Notes: a model not told the origin generated them from the sequence alone. 64,000 nucleotides of DNA from Nocardioides sp. zg-1230 (GCF_013155335.1 NZ_JABJQZ010000001.1:620001-684000), one strand, 5' to 3'; shown: positions 42,701 to 50,661, counted from the first letter of the stretch. Numbers and translations: made by a program.

Positions 42701-44807
42701 CGTACTCGAACGAGGCCTTCGTGCCCTCGTCCACCGTCTGCGAGGAGTCGCCCTTCACCGACTTCTTGATCGTCCAGTCGTAGTCGCGGGCGAACGCCGG
42801 CTCCGCGGTCTTGGTGACACGCAGGTCCTTGAGCTTCACGCAGACCTCGACGGTCTGCTCGGAGGTGTCGAAGTCGTCGGTGTCGCTCTCGTTGACCCGC
42901 GCCACGTTCTCGTAGTCGCGGCAGGCGCCCGGAGGGCCGCCGACGGCCGGGCCGGAGTAGGTGGCGACGACGACCCGGTGGTCGGGCGCCTTCCAGACGT
43001 CGGACCACAGGTAGCTCTCTTCGCCGATCGGCGTCGCCGAGCCACCGTCGAACGCGTCGGTCACCGAGGCACGCTCGTCGATCTTCGGCTGCGCCGTGAT
43101 GTCGTACGTCGTGGTGGCGCTGACGGTGCCCGGGTGGGCCGCGGCCAGCGGGTAGGTGCCCTGGTCCCAGCTGACCGTCGCGGTGGTGTCACCGCTGACG
43201 AGCTCGCCGGCACCCGGGTCGCACGCGTAGGCGTACGGCGTGACGCCGGCGCCGACGTCGACCTGGACCCCCGCGGTGCCCGGGTCGACGTCGACGTCGT
43301 CGTTGGTCGGCAGGAAGCGGCACGACAGGTCGCCGTCGATGCTGATCGTGGCTCGCATCATCGGGTGCGTGGCGGCCGGGTTGGGGTTGGTCACCCGGAC
43401 CGTGCCGGTCACCTTCTTGTCCGTGGGCTCGCCCTGGGGCAGCGCCTCGAGCTCGACCTGGTAGTCGAACGTGGTGGTCTGGCCCTCCTCGACGGTCTTC
43501 GACGCGTCGCCGACGACGGTCTTGTGCACCCGCCAGTCGTACTCGAGGCCGTAGGACCCCGAGGCCTGGTTGGTCACGGCGAGGGGGTCGAAGTAGAGCT
43601 TGTTGGTGAACTCGACCGTGGCCACGCTCGTGCCCGAGCTCCCGACGACCACGTTCGTGTGGACCGTGGCGTCGGGCGCGTAGCCGGCGGGGGTCGCGAT
43701 CTCCTTGACCGTGTAGGTGCCCGGCTTGGCGGGGTCGATGGTCACGCGGCCGTCAGCGACGGTGTCGATGCCCGGCGCGGCACCGTCCTTGACGACGAGC
43801 TTGTCGGCCGCGGCGCCCGTGACGCCCGGGACCGGGTTCTTGGTGACCTCGAAGGTCGCGCCGGGAACGAGCCGCTCGAACTGGTCGCGCTTCTCGATGA
43901 CGAGCTTGCCGCAGGTCGGCGGCACCTGGATGCCGATGCCCCCGACGAAGTCGAGCAGCGACGACTTCTCAGCGTCTCCGGCGAAGGAGCGGACGTTCAT
44001 CACGCCGTACGCGCCGCGGCAGTCGCCCACGTTGTCGAAGGAGCTGAGGTTGACCGCGCCCTCGGCGAAGAGCTTGCCCTCACCGGTTGCACCGTCGAAG
44101 CCGGCGCCGGTGGTCGGGGTCGGGCACCAGGCGGACGGTGTGGCGTAGCCGGGGACGGGGAAGCAGCCCGTCGTGAACGAGTCGGTCGCGGACTGGGTCC
44201 ACTTGTAGGCCGCGGACAGCAGGAAGTTGCCGTTGCCGTCCTGGTCGAAGCGCAGGAGCAGGTCATTGACCGAGCGATCCGGCCGGAACTCGACCGAGTC
44301 GTCGGCCTCCTTGGGGAGGTTGGCCTTCTGGTTGAACTCGGCCATGAACGTCATGGTCCCGCTCTCGGCGAGACGCCGGAACCCGAGGAAGGCCCACGTC
44401 GAGGTGCCGGTCACGAAGTGCGAGTAGACGTCGGTGATGTCGCCCTGGTCGGTGGCGGTGCCGGTGCCCTCCTTCCAGTCGCTCGGGTTCTGGAACTCCT
44501 TCGAGCCGCCGGTGAAGTTGCTGTCGTCGTCGGTCTTCACGGGGTCTGGGGTCGGGGGTGCGATGCCCGGGCTGGTCCAGTCGAGGCCGCCCCCGTTGAC
44601 GAGCGTGTTCCCGTCGATCTCGAACCCGGCCGTGACGCCCGCCCCCGCTGACGTGGTGCTCACGGCCTGGACCGCGACCGTCGGCACGAGCAGGAGGAGC
44701 GCGACCAGCGTCCTCAACCGCCCGGGTCCCGGTTGCCGTTCGGCGGCATGGGCCCGCCTGGCCCGCCGTCCCCGTGGTGCCGTCGTCGTTGTTCGTACGC
44801 GTTGCAT
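39702..44807 (-). CDS. Large secreted repeat protein with SpaA/Cna-B-like domain and terminal LPDTG
   Basis: A 1701-residue exported protein. A basic N-terminus and hydrophobic segment ('TLVALLLLVPTVAVQAV') form the signal peptide. A globular region follows, then an SpaA/Cna-B-like domain ('CGKLVIEKRDQFERLVPGAT', ending 'TVEFTNK') that may carry an isopeptide bond. Three 231-residue units follow ('DYDWTIEKSVKGDSSQTV', 'ITVDNPNETTISGVQL', 'TNTATATWDK'), with a diverged copy on each side. The last ~100 residues match the neighbouring paralog and end 'EVLPDTGLRATSR'. LPDTG is a sortase signature, yet no membrane segment or long basic tail follows it. Probably a surface or matrix protein. Confidence 0.82.
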   Translation of the reverse strand: MQRVRTTTTAPRGRRARRAHAAERQPGPGRLRTLVALLLLVPTVAVQAVSTTSAGAGVTAGFEIDGNTLVNGGGLDWTSPGIAPPTPDPVKTDDDSNFTGGSKEFQNPSDWKEGTGTATDQGDITDVYSHFVTGTSTWAFLGFRRLAESGTMTFMAEFNQKANLPKEADDSVEFRPDRSVNDLLLRFDQDGNGNFLLSAAYKWTQSATDSFTTGCFPVPGYATPSAWCPTPTTGAGFDGATGEGKLFAEGAVNLSSFDNVGDCRGAYGVMNVRSFAGDAEKSSLLDFVGGIGIQVPPTCGKLVIEKRDQFERLVPGATFEVTKNPVPGVTGAAADKLVVKDGAAPGIDTVADGRVTIDPAKPGTYTVKEIATPAGYAPDATVHTNVVVGSSGTSVATVEFTNKLYFDPLAVTNQASGSYGLEYDWRVHKTVVGDASKTVEEGQTTTFDYQVELEALPQGEPTDKKVTGTVRVTNPNPAATHPMMRATISIDGDLSCRFLPTNDDVDVDPGTAGVQVDVGAGVTPYAYACDPGAGELVSGDTTATVSWDQGTYPLAAAHPGTVSATTTYDITAQPKIDERASVTDAFDGGSATPIGEESYLWSDVWKAPDHRVVVATYSGPAVGGPPGACRDYENVARVNESDTDDFDTSEQTVEVCVKLKDLRVTKTAEPAFARDYDWTIKKSVKGDSSQTVDEGTKASFEYDVVVTPSISGDGEFVVTGEISVENPNETTISGVQLADSLPGGQCAIDKPAGTLSIASGESTFAYSCVLPDATAATTGTNTATATWDKAGYLGTSGSASGTAGFDFAAAKPSVTDATATVTDTQVDLDGTSPDGVVVKASDGPRTFTYSKEFEGVPGKCTTYDNTAKVVATDSKDADSDSESVEVCVELDDLVVTKSAKPAFARDHDWTIEKSVKGDSSQTVDEGAKASFEYDVVVTPSIGAESTFVVTGEITVTNPNETTLSGVQLADSLPGGQCTIDKPAGTLSIAKGTSTFDYSCVLPDATSDTTGTNTATATWDKTAYLGTSGSASGTAGFDFANAQPTVTDATATVTDTQVVLPGGTGDGVVVKAADGPRTFTYSKEFDGVPGKCTTYDNTAKVVATDSKDVDSDSETVEVCVDLDDLVVTKTAKPQFARDYDWTIEKSVKGDSSQTVPQGTPASFTYDVVVTPSAAQDTAFVVSGVITVDNPNETTISGVQLTDSLPGGQCTIDTPAGTLSIASGESTYGYSCVLPDATATTTGSNTATATWDKAAYVGTSGSASGTAGFDFANAKPTVTDATATVTDSQVQLGDVPGGAVVTASEGPRTFTYTKEFDGVPGECTTYDNTATVVATDSKDVDSDDASVEVCVEKPLQLPPTATADLTRDHAWSITKVSDATQRTVDANGNATFTYTVTARAGARTESGWRLQGEVAITNPNQYADGDIVADVTASTDLGGGAVCTVTGGDDVVVAADDSATLPIACTFTSRPAGSGTVSVTATWDPAGEATSTSVTESTEPVTFAVRSETNKTVQVVDDKTVAGQRVVLDPALTWEAGLVRSYTYSLTLAGGAAGACRSWTNTATIDQPVGTDPTASAAVLVCTPAVPPPPVVSPVAPPVPPEVLPEQAFGKAVGSVRASCQGTVRARLANRSGETVVYKLRVGKKVHKVAVKSLAKKRFVTKGQPRAKVTLKVGSTRLDTLRIPALCAAPEVLPDTGLRATSR
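40708..42786 (-). repeat. Three tandem 693-bp coding repeats
   Basis: The marker CGGGCGA recurs at 41401, 42094 and 42787, exactly 693 bp apart, giving 231-residue protein units with high DNA identity. Confidence 0.85.
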
Positions 44808-45150
44808 TGCCCCGCCCCCTGGCGCGAGTAGTCCCCACTGATACCTGTCCGGTGACCGACGCCCCCAGCGCTGCCGACCGTTGATCGCCGTGCACCCCCA
44901 AGTGGCACGGCACGCATGTCTCGAACAGCAGCGTGGCCTCAGGTCACCACGACGGGAATCCACCGCGGGGAGGCCGCGGCCAACCTGCGGAGCGGCTTGA
45001 CCCAACGTTGGTAAAGCGGCCCGGATAACGCCCTGTGCGGACCAGACCACGTACCCAACCTGGGAGAGGTGACCGACGGTCCGGGAACGACGAACCGGCG
45101 CCGACGGGACCCGTGGGACCCGTCGACGCCGGCTCGGCGTCGTACGTCGC
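44808..45150. other. 343-nt gap between the twin secreted-protein genes
   Basis: It contains the promoter and leader of the 1701-residue protein gene (upstream of ATG 44807, with AGGGGG just before the start) and the terminator of the second gene (45095..45132). A short palindrome CCAACGTTGG occurs near 45002. I see no gene. Confidence 0.6.
45095..45132 (-). terminator. Terminator of the 512-residue secreted protein gene
   Basis: Arms 45095..45112 and 45115..45132 pair at 16 of 18 positions, 19 nt past the stop. Confidence 0.7.
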
Positions 45151-46689
45151 TCAGCTGCTCGTGGCGCGCACCCCCGTGTCCGGGAGGACCTCCGGCGCCG
45201 CGCACAGGCCCGGGATGCGGACCTGGTCGAGCCGGGTGGAGCCGACCTTCAGCACCACCTTCGCGCGTGCTGGGCCCCGGGTGACGAACTTCCGCGCGTC
45301 CTGGGCCTTCACGGCGATGCGGTGCACCTTCGAGCCGACGCGCAGCGTGTAGACGACCCGCTCACCGGAGCGGTTTGCCAGCCGTGCGCGCACGGTGCCC
45401 TGGCACGTGACCTTGACCTTGCCGACAGCCTTGCCGAACGCCTGCTCCGGCAGCACCTCGGGCGGCGCCACGACGGGAGGCGTCACCGGCGGGGTCACCA
45501 CAGGCGGGGTCACCGGCGGCATCACCGGCGGGACCGGCGGGGTCACCGGCGGCGGGGGCGGCGGAGGCGGCGTGACGCACTTGTCCTTGGTGAAGGTGAA
45601 CGTCCACTCCGTCGTCGCGCCGTCCTTCACGACCACGCCGTCCTTCGGGACAGCCTTCACCGTGTGGGACGTGCCCGTGGCCACGACCTCGCCGGCCGCG
45701 ACAGCCGCGCCGTCCAGCGTGTACGTGAAGTTCGCATCCATCGGGATCACGAGGCGGTCATCGGTCGGCCCCGAGGCCGGCTCGCACACGTCCGACTTCG
45801 TCGGAGCAGTCGGCGCCACCGGAGTCGGCGGCGTCACGCACTTCTCCTTGGTGAACGTGAACGTCCACTCCGTCGTCGCGCCCTCCTTCACCACCACGCC
45901 GTCCTTCGGGACAGCCTTCACCGTGTGCGACGTACCCGTCGCCACGACCGAACCGGCCGCGACAGCCGCCCCGTCCAGCGTGTAGGTGAAGTTCGCATCC
46001 ATCGGGATCACGACCCGGTCATCGGTCGGCCCCGAGGCCGGCTCGCACACGTCCGACTTCGTCGGAGCAGTCGGCGCCACCGGAGTCGGCGGCGTCACGC
46101 ACTTCTCCTTGGTGAACGTGAACGTCCACGTCTTGGTCGCCCCCTCCTTCACCACGACACCGGCCTTCGGAACAGCCACCACCGTGTGCGACGTACCCGT
46201 TGCCACGACCTCACCCGCCGGGACGGCCACGCCGTCCAGCTCGTAGGTGAAATGCGCGTCCGACGGGATGACGACCCGGTCGTTCGTCGGACCCGTAGCC
46301 GGCTCACACACGTCCGACGACGTCGGAGCAGTCGGGACCACCGGAGTCGGCGCCTTGACGAGCGTGACCGAGTAGTGGCTGATCCCCTTGCCCGAGGAGT
46401 GCGAGATGGTGATCGTCTTGACCGGAGGGTCGATGTCGTGGACCTCGGTCCGGGTGCCGGCCTTCACGCACCAGCTGCTGATGAGGTACCCGTCGGGCGC
46501 GGTGTAGGTGATGGTCTCCTTCTCGCCCGTGACCTCGACCTTGTCACCTGCGCAGATCTCGGAGGTGGCGGAGGCGGGCGTGGCGGCCTGGGCTCCCAGC
46601 ACCGCGATGGTGGGGAGCAGCAGGAGCAGTGACGCGAGCCCCTTCCACCCCCTGGTTCGGGCGCGCGGAATCGTCGTACGTGCGTGCAT
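45151..46689 (-). CDS. Secreted repeat protein, paralog of the preceding one, ending in LPDTG
   Basis: A 512-residue exported protein. The signal peptide is 'LASLLLLLPTIAVLGAQA'. A first domain of about 80 residues has paired Cys ('ISEICAGDKVEV', 'ISSWCVKAG'). Three 87-residue beta-sandwich units follow ('SDVCEPASGPTDDRVVIPMD', 'NFTYTLDGAAVAAG', 'EWTFTFTKEKC'), each with two Cys, then a Pro/Val linker. The C-terminal ~100 residues are shared with the 1701-residue neighbour and end 'EVLPDTGVRATSS' directly at the stop. ATG 46689 is preceded by AGGGGG. Likely exported with its neighbour for a joint surface structure; binding partner unknown. Confidence 0.8.
   Translation of the reverse strand: MHARTTIPRARTRGWKGLASLLLLLPTIAVLGAQAATPASATSEICAGDKVEVTGEKETITYTAPDGYLISSWCVKAGTRTEVHDIDPPVKTITISHSSGKGISHYSVTLVKAPTPVVPTAPTSSDVCEPATGPTNDRVVIPSDAHFTYELDGVAVPAGEVVATGTSHTVVAVPKAGVVVKEGATKTWTFTFTKEKCVTPPTPVAPTAPTKSDVCEPASGPTDDRVVIPMDANFTYTLDGAAVAAGSVVATGTSHTVKAVPKDGVVVKEGATTEWTFTFTKEKCVTPPTPVAPTAPTKSDVCEPASGPTDDRLVIPMDANFTYTLDGAAVAAGEVVATGTSHTVKAVPKDGVVVKDGATTEWTFTFTKDKCVTPPPPPPPPVTPPVPPVMPPVTPPVVTPPVTPPVVAPPEVLPEQAFGKAVGKVKVTCQGTVRARLANRSGERVVYTLRVGSKVHRIAVKAQDARKFVTRGPARAKVVLKVGSTRLDQVRIPGLCAAPEVLPDTGVRATSS
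45571..46354 (-). repeat. Three tandem 261-bp coding repeats
   Basis: The block starting CGTSACGCAC recurs at 45571, 45832 and 46093, 261 bp apart. Units 1 and 2 are nearly identical; the third is more diverged. Confidence 0.85.
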
Positions 46690-46947
46690 GTGCTGCCCCC
46701 TGGCATGTGACCCATGTGTCCCTGCGGCAGGCCCGGTGGGCCATGCGCGCCGGTCACCGACCCCCCCGGCCGGCTCCCGGCGACCACCATCCACCCGCCA
46801 CTAGCGCACGGAGAAGTGGTGCGGGGCAAGCAATGCTCAACCTCCGAGAGGTCTTGCTGAACTCTCGGACGATTCGCCGAGATATCGCGCGTGTCGCGGT
46901 CGCGCGAGCCAGACCGCGGTGAGGCGGCGGAGCGTCAGACGGTGCGC

Positions 46948-47937
46948 TCAGCCGCGCCCGTGCGGCGTGCGCCAGCCCGATTCGTCGGGGCCGACCGGGA
47001 TGATCTGCGTGGGGTTGATGTCGGTGTGCACGACGTAGTAGTGCTGCTTGATCTGGTCGAAGTCGACCTCGTCGGCGAAGCCGGGGGTCTGGAAGAGGTC
47101 GCGGGCGTAGCCCCAGAGGTTCGGCATCTCGGTCAGCTTGTTGCGGTTGCACTTGAAGTGGCCGTGGTAGACCGCGTCGAAGCGCACCAGCGTGGTGAAG
47201 AGCCGTACGTCGGCCTCGGTGATGGCGTCGCCCATCAGGTAGCGGCGGTCGGCGAGGCGCTCCTCGAGCCAGTCGAGCGTGGTGAAGAGGCGGTCGTAGG
47301 CGTCCTCGTACGCCTCCTGCGAGCCGGCGAAGCCGCATCGGTAGACGCCGTTGTTGACCTCGGTGAAGACCCGCTTCATCACCGACTCCATCTCCTCGCG
47401 GAGGTCGGCGGGCCAGAGGTCGGGGGCGTCGGGGCGCTGGTGCTCGCGCCACTCGAACGACAGGTCGTGGGTGATCTGCGGGAAGTCGTTGGTCACGACC
47501 TTGCCCGACTCGACCTCGACGATCGCCGGCACGGTGATGCCGCGCGGGTAGTCGGGCTCGCGGGCGAAGTAGGCCTCCTGCAGGCGCTCGATGCCGAGCA
47601 CCGGGTCGCGGCCGTCCTCGTCGAGGTCGAACGTCCAGCTGCGGGCGTCGTGGGTCGGTCCGGGCGCACCCCAGGAGATGACGTCCTCGAGGCCGAGGAG
47701 CGTGCGGATGATGATGGAGCGGTGCGCCCACGGGCACGCCCGCGCCGCGACGAGGCGGTAGCGGCCGGGCTCGGCCCTCCACACGGTCACCTCACGCGGG
47801 CTGTCCTTCGATCCGCTGGGGAACTGCTCGTCCAGCGGGTCGGCCGACCGGTCCCCCGCGAGCACGCGGTCCGGGAGGTAGGACATGTCGCGCTCGAAGG
47901 GCTTGCCCTTGGTGGTGTAGGTCGCCGTGTCGTTCAC
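46948..47937 (-). CDS. Glutathione S-transferase-like quinone reductase (ECM4/YqjG type)
   Basis: A 329-residue protein of the glutathionyl-hydroquinone reductase family. The catalytic Cys is in 'AARACPWAHRSIIIRTLLGL' near residue 68. 'RGITVPAIVE' and 'VTNDFPQIT' mark the thioredoxin fold, and the helical C-terminal domain includes 'EVNNGVYRCGFAGSQEAYE' and 'LMGDAITEADVRLFTTL'. Actinobacteria of this group make mycothiol rather than glutathione, so a mycothiol conjugate is the more likely substrate; this is inference. Its GTG start has a leaderless-type promoter. Confidence 0.9.
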   Translation of the reverse strand: MNDTATYTTKGKPFERDMSYLPDRVLAGDRSADPLDEQFPSGSKDSPREVTVWRAEPGRYRLVAARACPWAHRSIIIRTLLGLEDVISWGAPGPTHDARSWTFDLDEDGRDPVLGIERLQEAYFAREPDYPRGITVPAIVEVESGKVVTNDFPQITHDLSFEWREHQRPDAPDLWPADLREEMESVMKRVFTEVNNGVYRCGFAGSQEAYEDAYDRLFTTLDWLEERLADRRYLMGDAITEADVRLFTTLVRFDAVYHGHFKCNRNKLTEMPNLWGYARDLFQTPGFADEVDFDQIKQHYYVVHTDINPTQIIPVGPDESGWRTPHGRG

Positions 47938-47943
47938 ACTTCA

Positions 47944-47949
47944 ACCATA
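47944..47949 (-). promoter_or_regulatory. -10 element (TATGGT), 6 nt before GTG 47937
   Basis: On the minus strand TATGGT, 6 nt, GTG. It lies in the 32-nt gap after the upstream pat gene, so the two genes can be transcribed separately. Confidence 0.5.
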
Positions 47950-47969
47950 GCGAGTGGGGTGTCGGGCGC

Positions 47970-49040
47970 TCAGGGGGCGAAGCGGCCGGCCACCTCGACC
48001 ACGCGGTCGAAGGCCTCGGCCTCGCCGATGCTGACGCGTACGCCGTCGCCGGCGAAGGGGCGCACCGAGATCCCGACCTCCCCGCACGCGGCGGCGAAGT
48101 CGAGGGCGCGATCGCCCAGCGGGAACCACACGAAGTTGCCCTGGGCGTCGGGGAGGTCCCAGCCCACCTCGCGCAGCCGGGCGACCAGGTCGGCGCGACG
48201 CGCGACGAGGTCCTCGACGCGCACGAAGAGCTCGGCCTGCGCCTCGAGCGACGCGATGGCCGCGGCCTGGGCGACGTGGCTGACGCCGAAGGGCAGCGAG
48301 ACGGCGCGGAGGGCGGCCGCGAGCGGTGCGGGAGCGACGGCGTACCCGACCCGGAAGCCGGCGAGGCCGTAGGCCTTGGAGAAGGTGCGCGTCAGCACGA
48401 CGTTGTCGTGCTGGCGGTAGGTCGCGATGCCGTCGATGGCGTCGTCCATCCGCACGAACTCGAGATAGGCCTCGTCGACCACGACCACCACGTGCGAGGG
48501 GACCTTCGCGATGAACGCGTCGAGCTCGGACTGGGTGACGGCCGGACCGGTCGGGTTGTTGGGCGTGCAGACGATGACGACCTTGGTGCGGTCGGTGACG
48601 GCGGCAGCCATCGCGTCGAGGTCGTGGCGCCCGTCGGCGGTGACCGGCACCTGCACGCTGCGCGCCCCGCCGGCGGTGACTGCGATGGGGTAGGCCTCGA
48701 AGGAGCGCCAGGCGTAGACGACCTCGTCGCCCGGCTCGCAGAAGGCGTTGACGAGCTGGTAGATCAACGCGACCGACCCGGTCGCCGCGGCGAGGTCCTC
48801 GGCCGGCACGCCCATCGCGTCGGCGAGCGCGGCGTAGAGGGCGGCGCTGCCCATGTCGGGGTAGCGGTTCATCTCCGCCGCTGCCTCGCGGGCGGCCTCG
48901 AGCACGCCCGGGAGCGGCGGGTAGGGGTTCTCGTTGGACGAGAGCTTGTAGGACGTCAGCCCGGGTCGGGCGACGGGCGGCTTGCCGGCGACGTACGCAG
49001 GGATGGCGAGCACGTTGGGCCGGGGCTGGGGTGAGCTCAT
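47970..49040 (-). CDS. pat: Aromatic amino acid aminotransferase (HisC-like, Pat)
   Basis: A 356-residue PLP-dependent class I/II aminotransferase. 'KLSSNENPYPPLPGV' at the N-terminus, 'CTPNNPTG' near 162, 'VVVDEAYLEF' near 190 and the PLP Lys in 'TRTFSKAYGLAGFRVGY' near 220 are clear. 'FVWFPLG' and 'ISVRPFAGDGVRVSIG' close the protein. The sequence follows remembered actinobacterial Pat/HisC2 (Rv3772) more closely than HisC1, and no his genes are adjacent, so transamination of phenylpyruvate/tyrosine precursors is preferred over histidine synthesis. Confidence 0.88.
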   Translation of the reverse strand: MSSPQPRPNVLAIPAYVAGKPPVARPGLTSYKLSSNENPYPPLPGVLEAAREAAAEMNRYPDMGSAALYAALADAMGVPAEDLAAATGSVALIYQLVNAFCEPGDEVVYAWRSFEAYPIAVTAGGARSVQVPVTADGRHDLDAMAAAVTDRTKVVIVCTPNNPTGPAVTQSELDAFIAKVPSHVVVVVDEAYLEFVRMDDAIDGIATYRQHDNVVLTRTFSKAYGLAGFRVGYAVAPAPLAAALRAVSLPFGVSHVAQAAAIASLEAQAELFVRVEDLVARRADLVARLREVGWDLPDAQGNFVWFPLGDRALDFAAACGEVGISVRPFAGDGVRVSIGEAEAFDRVVEVAGRFAP

Positions 49041-49046
49041 GGCCGC

Positions 49047-49052
49047 ACCCTA
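49047..49052 (-). promoter_or_regulatory. -10 element (TAGGGT), 6 nt before ATG 49040
   Basis: On the minus strand TAGGGT, 6 nt, ATG of pat. The hexamer overlaps the end of the VanZ-family gene. Confidence 0.5.
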
Positions 49053-49625
49053 GTGACCGACGGGCTGACGCGGCGCCCGCCGGCCCCGCCACGGCCGCAC
49101 CACCGGCAGCAGGACGAGCCCCATGGCGAAGCCGATGCCCGCGCCGAGGATGTTGTCGACCATGTCGGTGACGTCGCACGCCCGGTCGAGCCGGGCGAGC
49201 TGGAGCTGCGTGAACTCGATCGTGAGGCTGTACGCCGTCAGCGCCGCGAGGCCGACCGGCGCGAGGACCAGGCCCGCCCACCAGCGTCCGACCGCCAGCA
49301 CGAGGAACAGCCCGGCCGGCACGAAGAGCAGCACGTTGAGGGTGCGCTGGTCGAAGCCGAGAACCTCGAAGGCCGCGCCCGACGGTCCGCCGTAGTCCCA
49401 CGAGCAGGCCTCGCTGCGGCTCTCGGCAGGCACGACGCCGACGTCGGCCCGGGTGGGCACGAGGGTCACGAGCGCGATCGCGACGAGCGACCACAGGAGG
49501 CCGGCGACCGAGACCGCCGAGGCGGTGCCGAGCCGGGGCCGCAGGACCGTCGCGAGCAGGGCGGCGAGACCAGCGGCGACGAGGGCGCCGAGCACCATGA
49601 CGCCCGTGCCTCCGATCATGACCAT
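49050..49625 (-). CDS. VanZ family membrane protein
   Basis: A 191-residue protein with four to five membrane segments. The VanZ-like core is 'NVLLFVPAGLFLVLAV' followed by 'YSLTIEFTQLQ' and 'CDVTDMVDNILGAGIGFAMG', where the conserved E-x-x-Q and D-x-x-N residues are present. ATG 49625 is chosen because TACCCT lies exactly 6 nt upstream; an internal ATG at 49619 is possible. VanZ-family proteins in most bacteria have no known link to glycopeptide resistance; the function is unknown. Confidence 0.82.
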   Translation of the reverse strand: MVMIGGTGVMVLGALVAAGLAALLATVLRPRLGTASAVSVAGLLWSLVAIALVTLVPTRADVGVVPAESRSEACSWDYGGPSGAAFEVLGFDQRTLNVLLFVPAGLFLVLAVGRWWAGLVLAPVGLAALTAYSLTIEFTQLQLARLDRACDVTDMVDNILGAGIGFAMGLVLLPVVRPWRGRRAPRQPVGH

Positions 49626-49631
49626 CCGGGG

Positions 49632-49637
49632 AGGGTA
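49632..49637 (-). promoter_or_regulatory. -10 element (TACCCT), 6 nt before ATG 49625
   Basis: On the minus strand TACCCT, 6 nt, ATG; it decides the VanZ start. Confidence 0.5.
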
Positions 49638-49745
49638 GTCGGCCCTCGATCGCGTGTTTCGACGCGCCGTCGCGTCCTCGCGAGCTCGGCCGCGGGCTTG
49701 CTCAACCTCCCGCCACACGCCGGACGCGACTTCGTCGCTCCCGGC

Positions 49746-49751
49746 TAGTGT
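49746..49751 (+). promoter_or_regulatory. -10 element (TAGTGT), 6 nt before ATG 49758
   Basis: TAGTGT, 6 nt, ATG of the holin-family gene; no ribosome site. Confidence 0.55.
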
Positions 49752-49757
49752 CGTGAC

Positions 49758-50144
49758 ATGAGGTTCCTGATGTGGCTGCTCACCTACGCGGCGGGCCTGA
49801 CCGTCGCGGCCTGGCTGCTGGACGGCATCTGGTTCGAGGGCGCGAAGAGCGGCAGCGCCGAGCTGCAGGACAAGTGGCTCGACGTGCTCGCCGTGGCGCT
49901 CATCCTCGGCCTGGTGTCGACCTTCATCGAGCCGGTGGTCAAGCTGCTGTCCCTGCCGTTCATCATCCTGACGCTGGGCTTCCTGCTGCTGGTGATCAAC
50001 GCCGGGATGCTGCTGTTCACCGCCTGGCTGGCCGACCTCTTCGACCTCGGCTTCCACGTCGACGGCTTCTGGAGCGCGCTCGTCGGCTCGATCATCATCA
50101 CGATCGTCGGCTGGGGCGTCCGCGTCGCCCTGCCGGGCGACTGA
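49758..50144 (+). CDS. Phage-holin-family (YvlD-like) membrane protein
   Basis: A 128-residue protein with four hydrophobic segments. 'FIEPVVKLLSLPFIILTLGF' and 'LLLVINAGMLLFTAWL' match the YvlD/phage holin IV superfamily common in bacterial genomes. No endolysin or phage gene is nearby, so this is a cellular membrane protein rather than a lysis gene. It is followed 10 nt later by the LMW phosphatase gene and probably heads that short operon. Confidence 0.85.
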   Translation: MRFLMWLLTYAAGLTVAAWLLDGIWFEGAKSGSAELQDKWLDVLAVALILGLVSTFIEPVVKLLSLPFIILTLGFLLLVINAGMLLFTAWLADLFDLGFHVDGFWSALVGSIIITIVGWGVRVALPGD

Positions 50145-50154
50145 CGCGGGGCTG

Positions 50155-50661
50155 GTGCGAGTGCCCGCACTCCCCGCCGCCCGCGAGCCCGGGCGCTACC
50201 GGATCGCGCTCGTCTGCCTCGGCAACATCTGCCGCTCGCCGACCGCGCACGTCGTCCTCGAGAGCCGGCTCGCCGACGCCGGCCTCGCCGACCGCGTCGA
50301 GGTGGCGTCGTCTGGCACGGGCGGGTGGCACGTCGGCAACCCGATGGACCCGCGCGCCGCGGCCACCCTGGCCGCGTCGGGCTACGACCCGAGCCGGCAC
50401 CGTGCCCGGCAGTACGACGCCACCTGGCCCGAGGCGTACGACCTCGTGCTCGTGATGGACGAGGCCAACCTCGCCGACGTGGGCGGGCGCACCGATCGTG
50501 TGGGCATGTTCCGTGACCTCGATCCGGTCGATCCGGGTGGCGCCGTACCGGACCCGTACTACGGTGGGGCCGACGGGTTCGAGGAGGTGCTGGCGATGGT
50601 CGAGCGCACGAGTGATGCGATCGTGGCGGCCCTCCCCCGCGCTCTCGGGGGCACGGGCTGA
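50155..50661 (+). CDS. Low-molecular-weight protein tyrosine phosphatase
   Basis: A 168-residue phosphatase. The P-loop 'VCLGNICRSPTAHVVL' (C-x5-R-S) is near residue 22, and the general acid Asp is in 'AVPDPYYGG' near 137. These are the two marks of LMW-PTPs. The start is GTG 50155 or GTG 50161. Its stop shares one base with the fructosamine-kinase start (TGATG). It could reverse tyrosine phosphorylation, for example in exopolysaccharide or stress control; no tyrosine kinase is in the window. Confidence 0.92.
   Translation: MRVPALPAAREPGRYRIALVCLGNICRSPTAHVVLESRLADAGLADRVEVASSGTGGWHVGNPMDPRAAATLAASGYDPSRHRARQYDATWPEAYDLVLVMDEANLADVGGRTDRVGMFRDLDPVDPGGAVPDPYYGGADGFEEVLAMVERTSDAIVAALPRALGGTG

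Noticed and set aside
42087..44651. A long open frame on the plus strand, antisense to the 1701-residue secreted protein
   Set aside because: Its product is Arg/Val/Gly-rich without recognisable domains, a mirror of codon bias in the true gene. The minus-strand frame has signal peptide, repeats and a terminator.
45151..46689. LPDTG ends taken as ordinary sortase anchors
   Set aside because: No hydrophobic segment or long basic tail follows, so classical cell-wall anchoring is not supported.
49050..49625. VanZ as a glycopeptide-resistance marker
   Set aside because: No vanHAX or vanRS genes; VanZ-like proteins are widespread without that link.
49758..50144. Holin-family gene as a sign of prophage
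   Set aside because: No lysin, integrase or structural genes nearby; the YvlD-like family is common on chromosomes.
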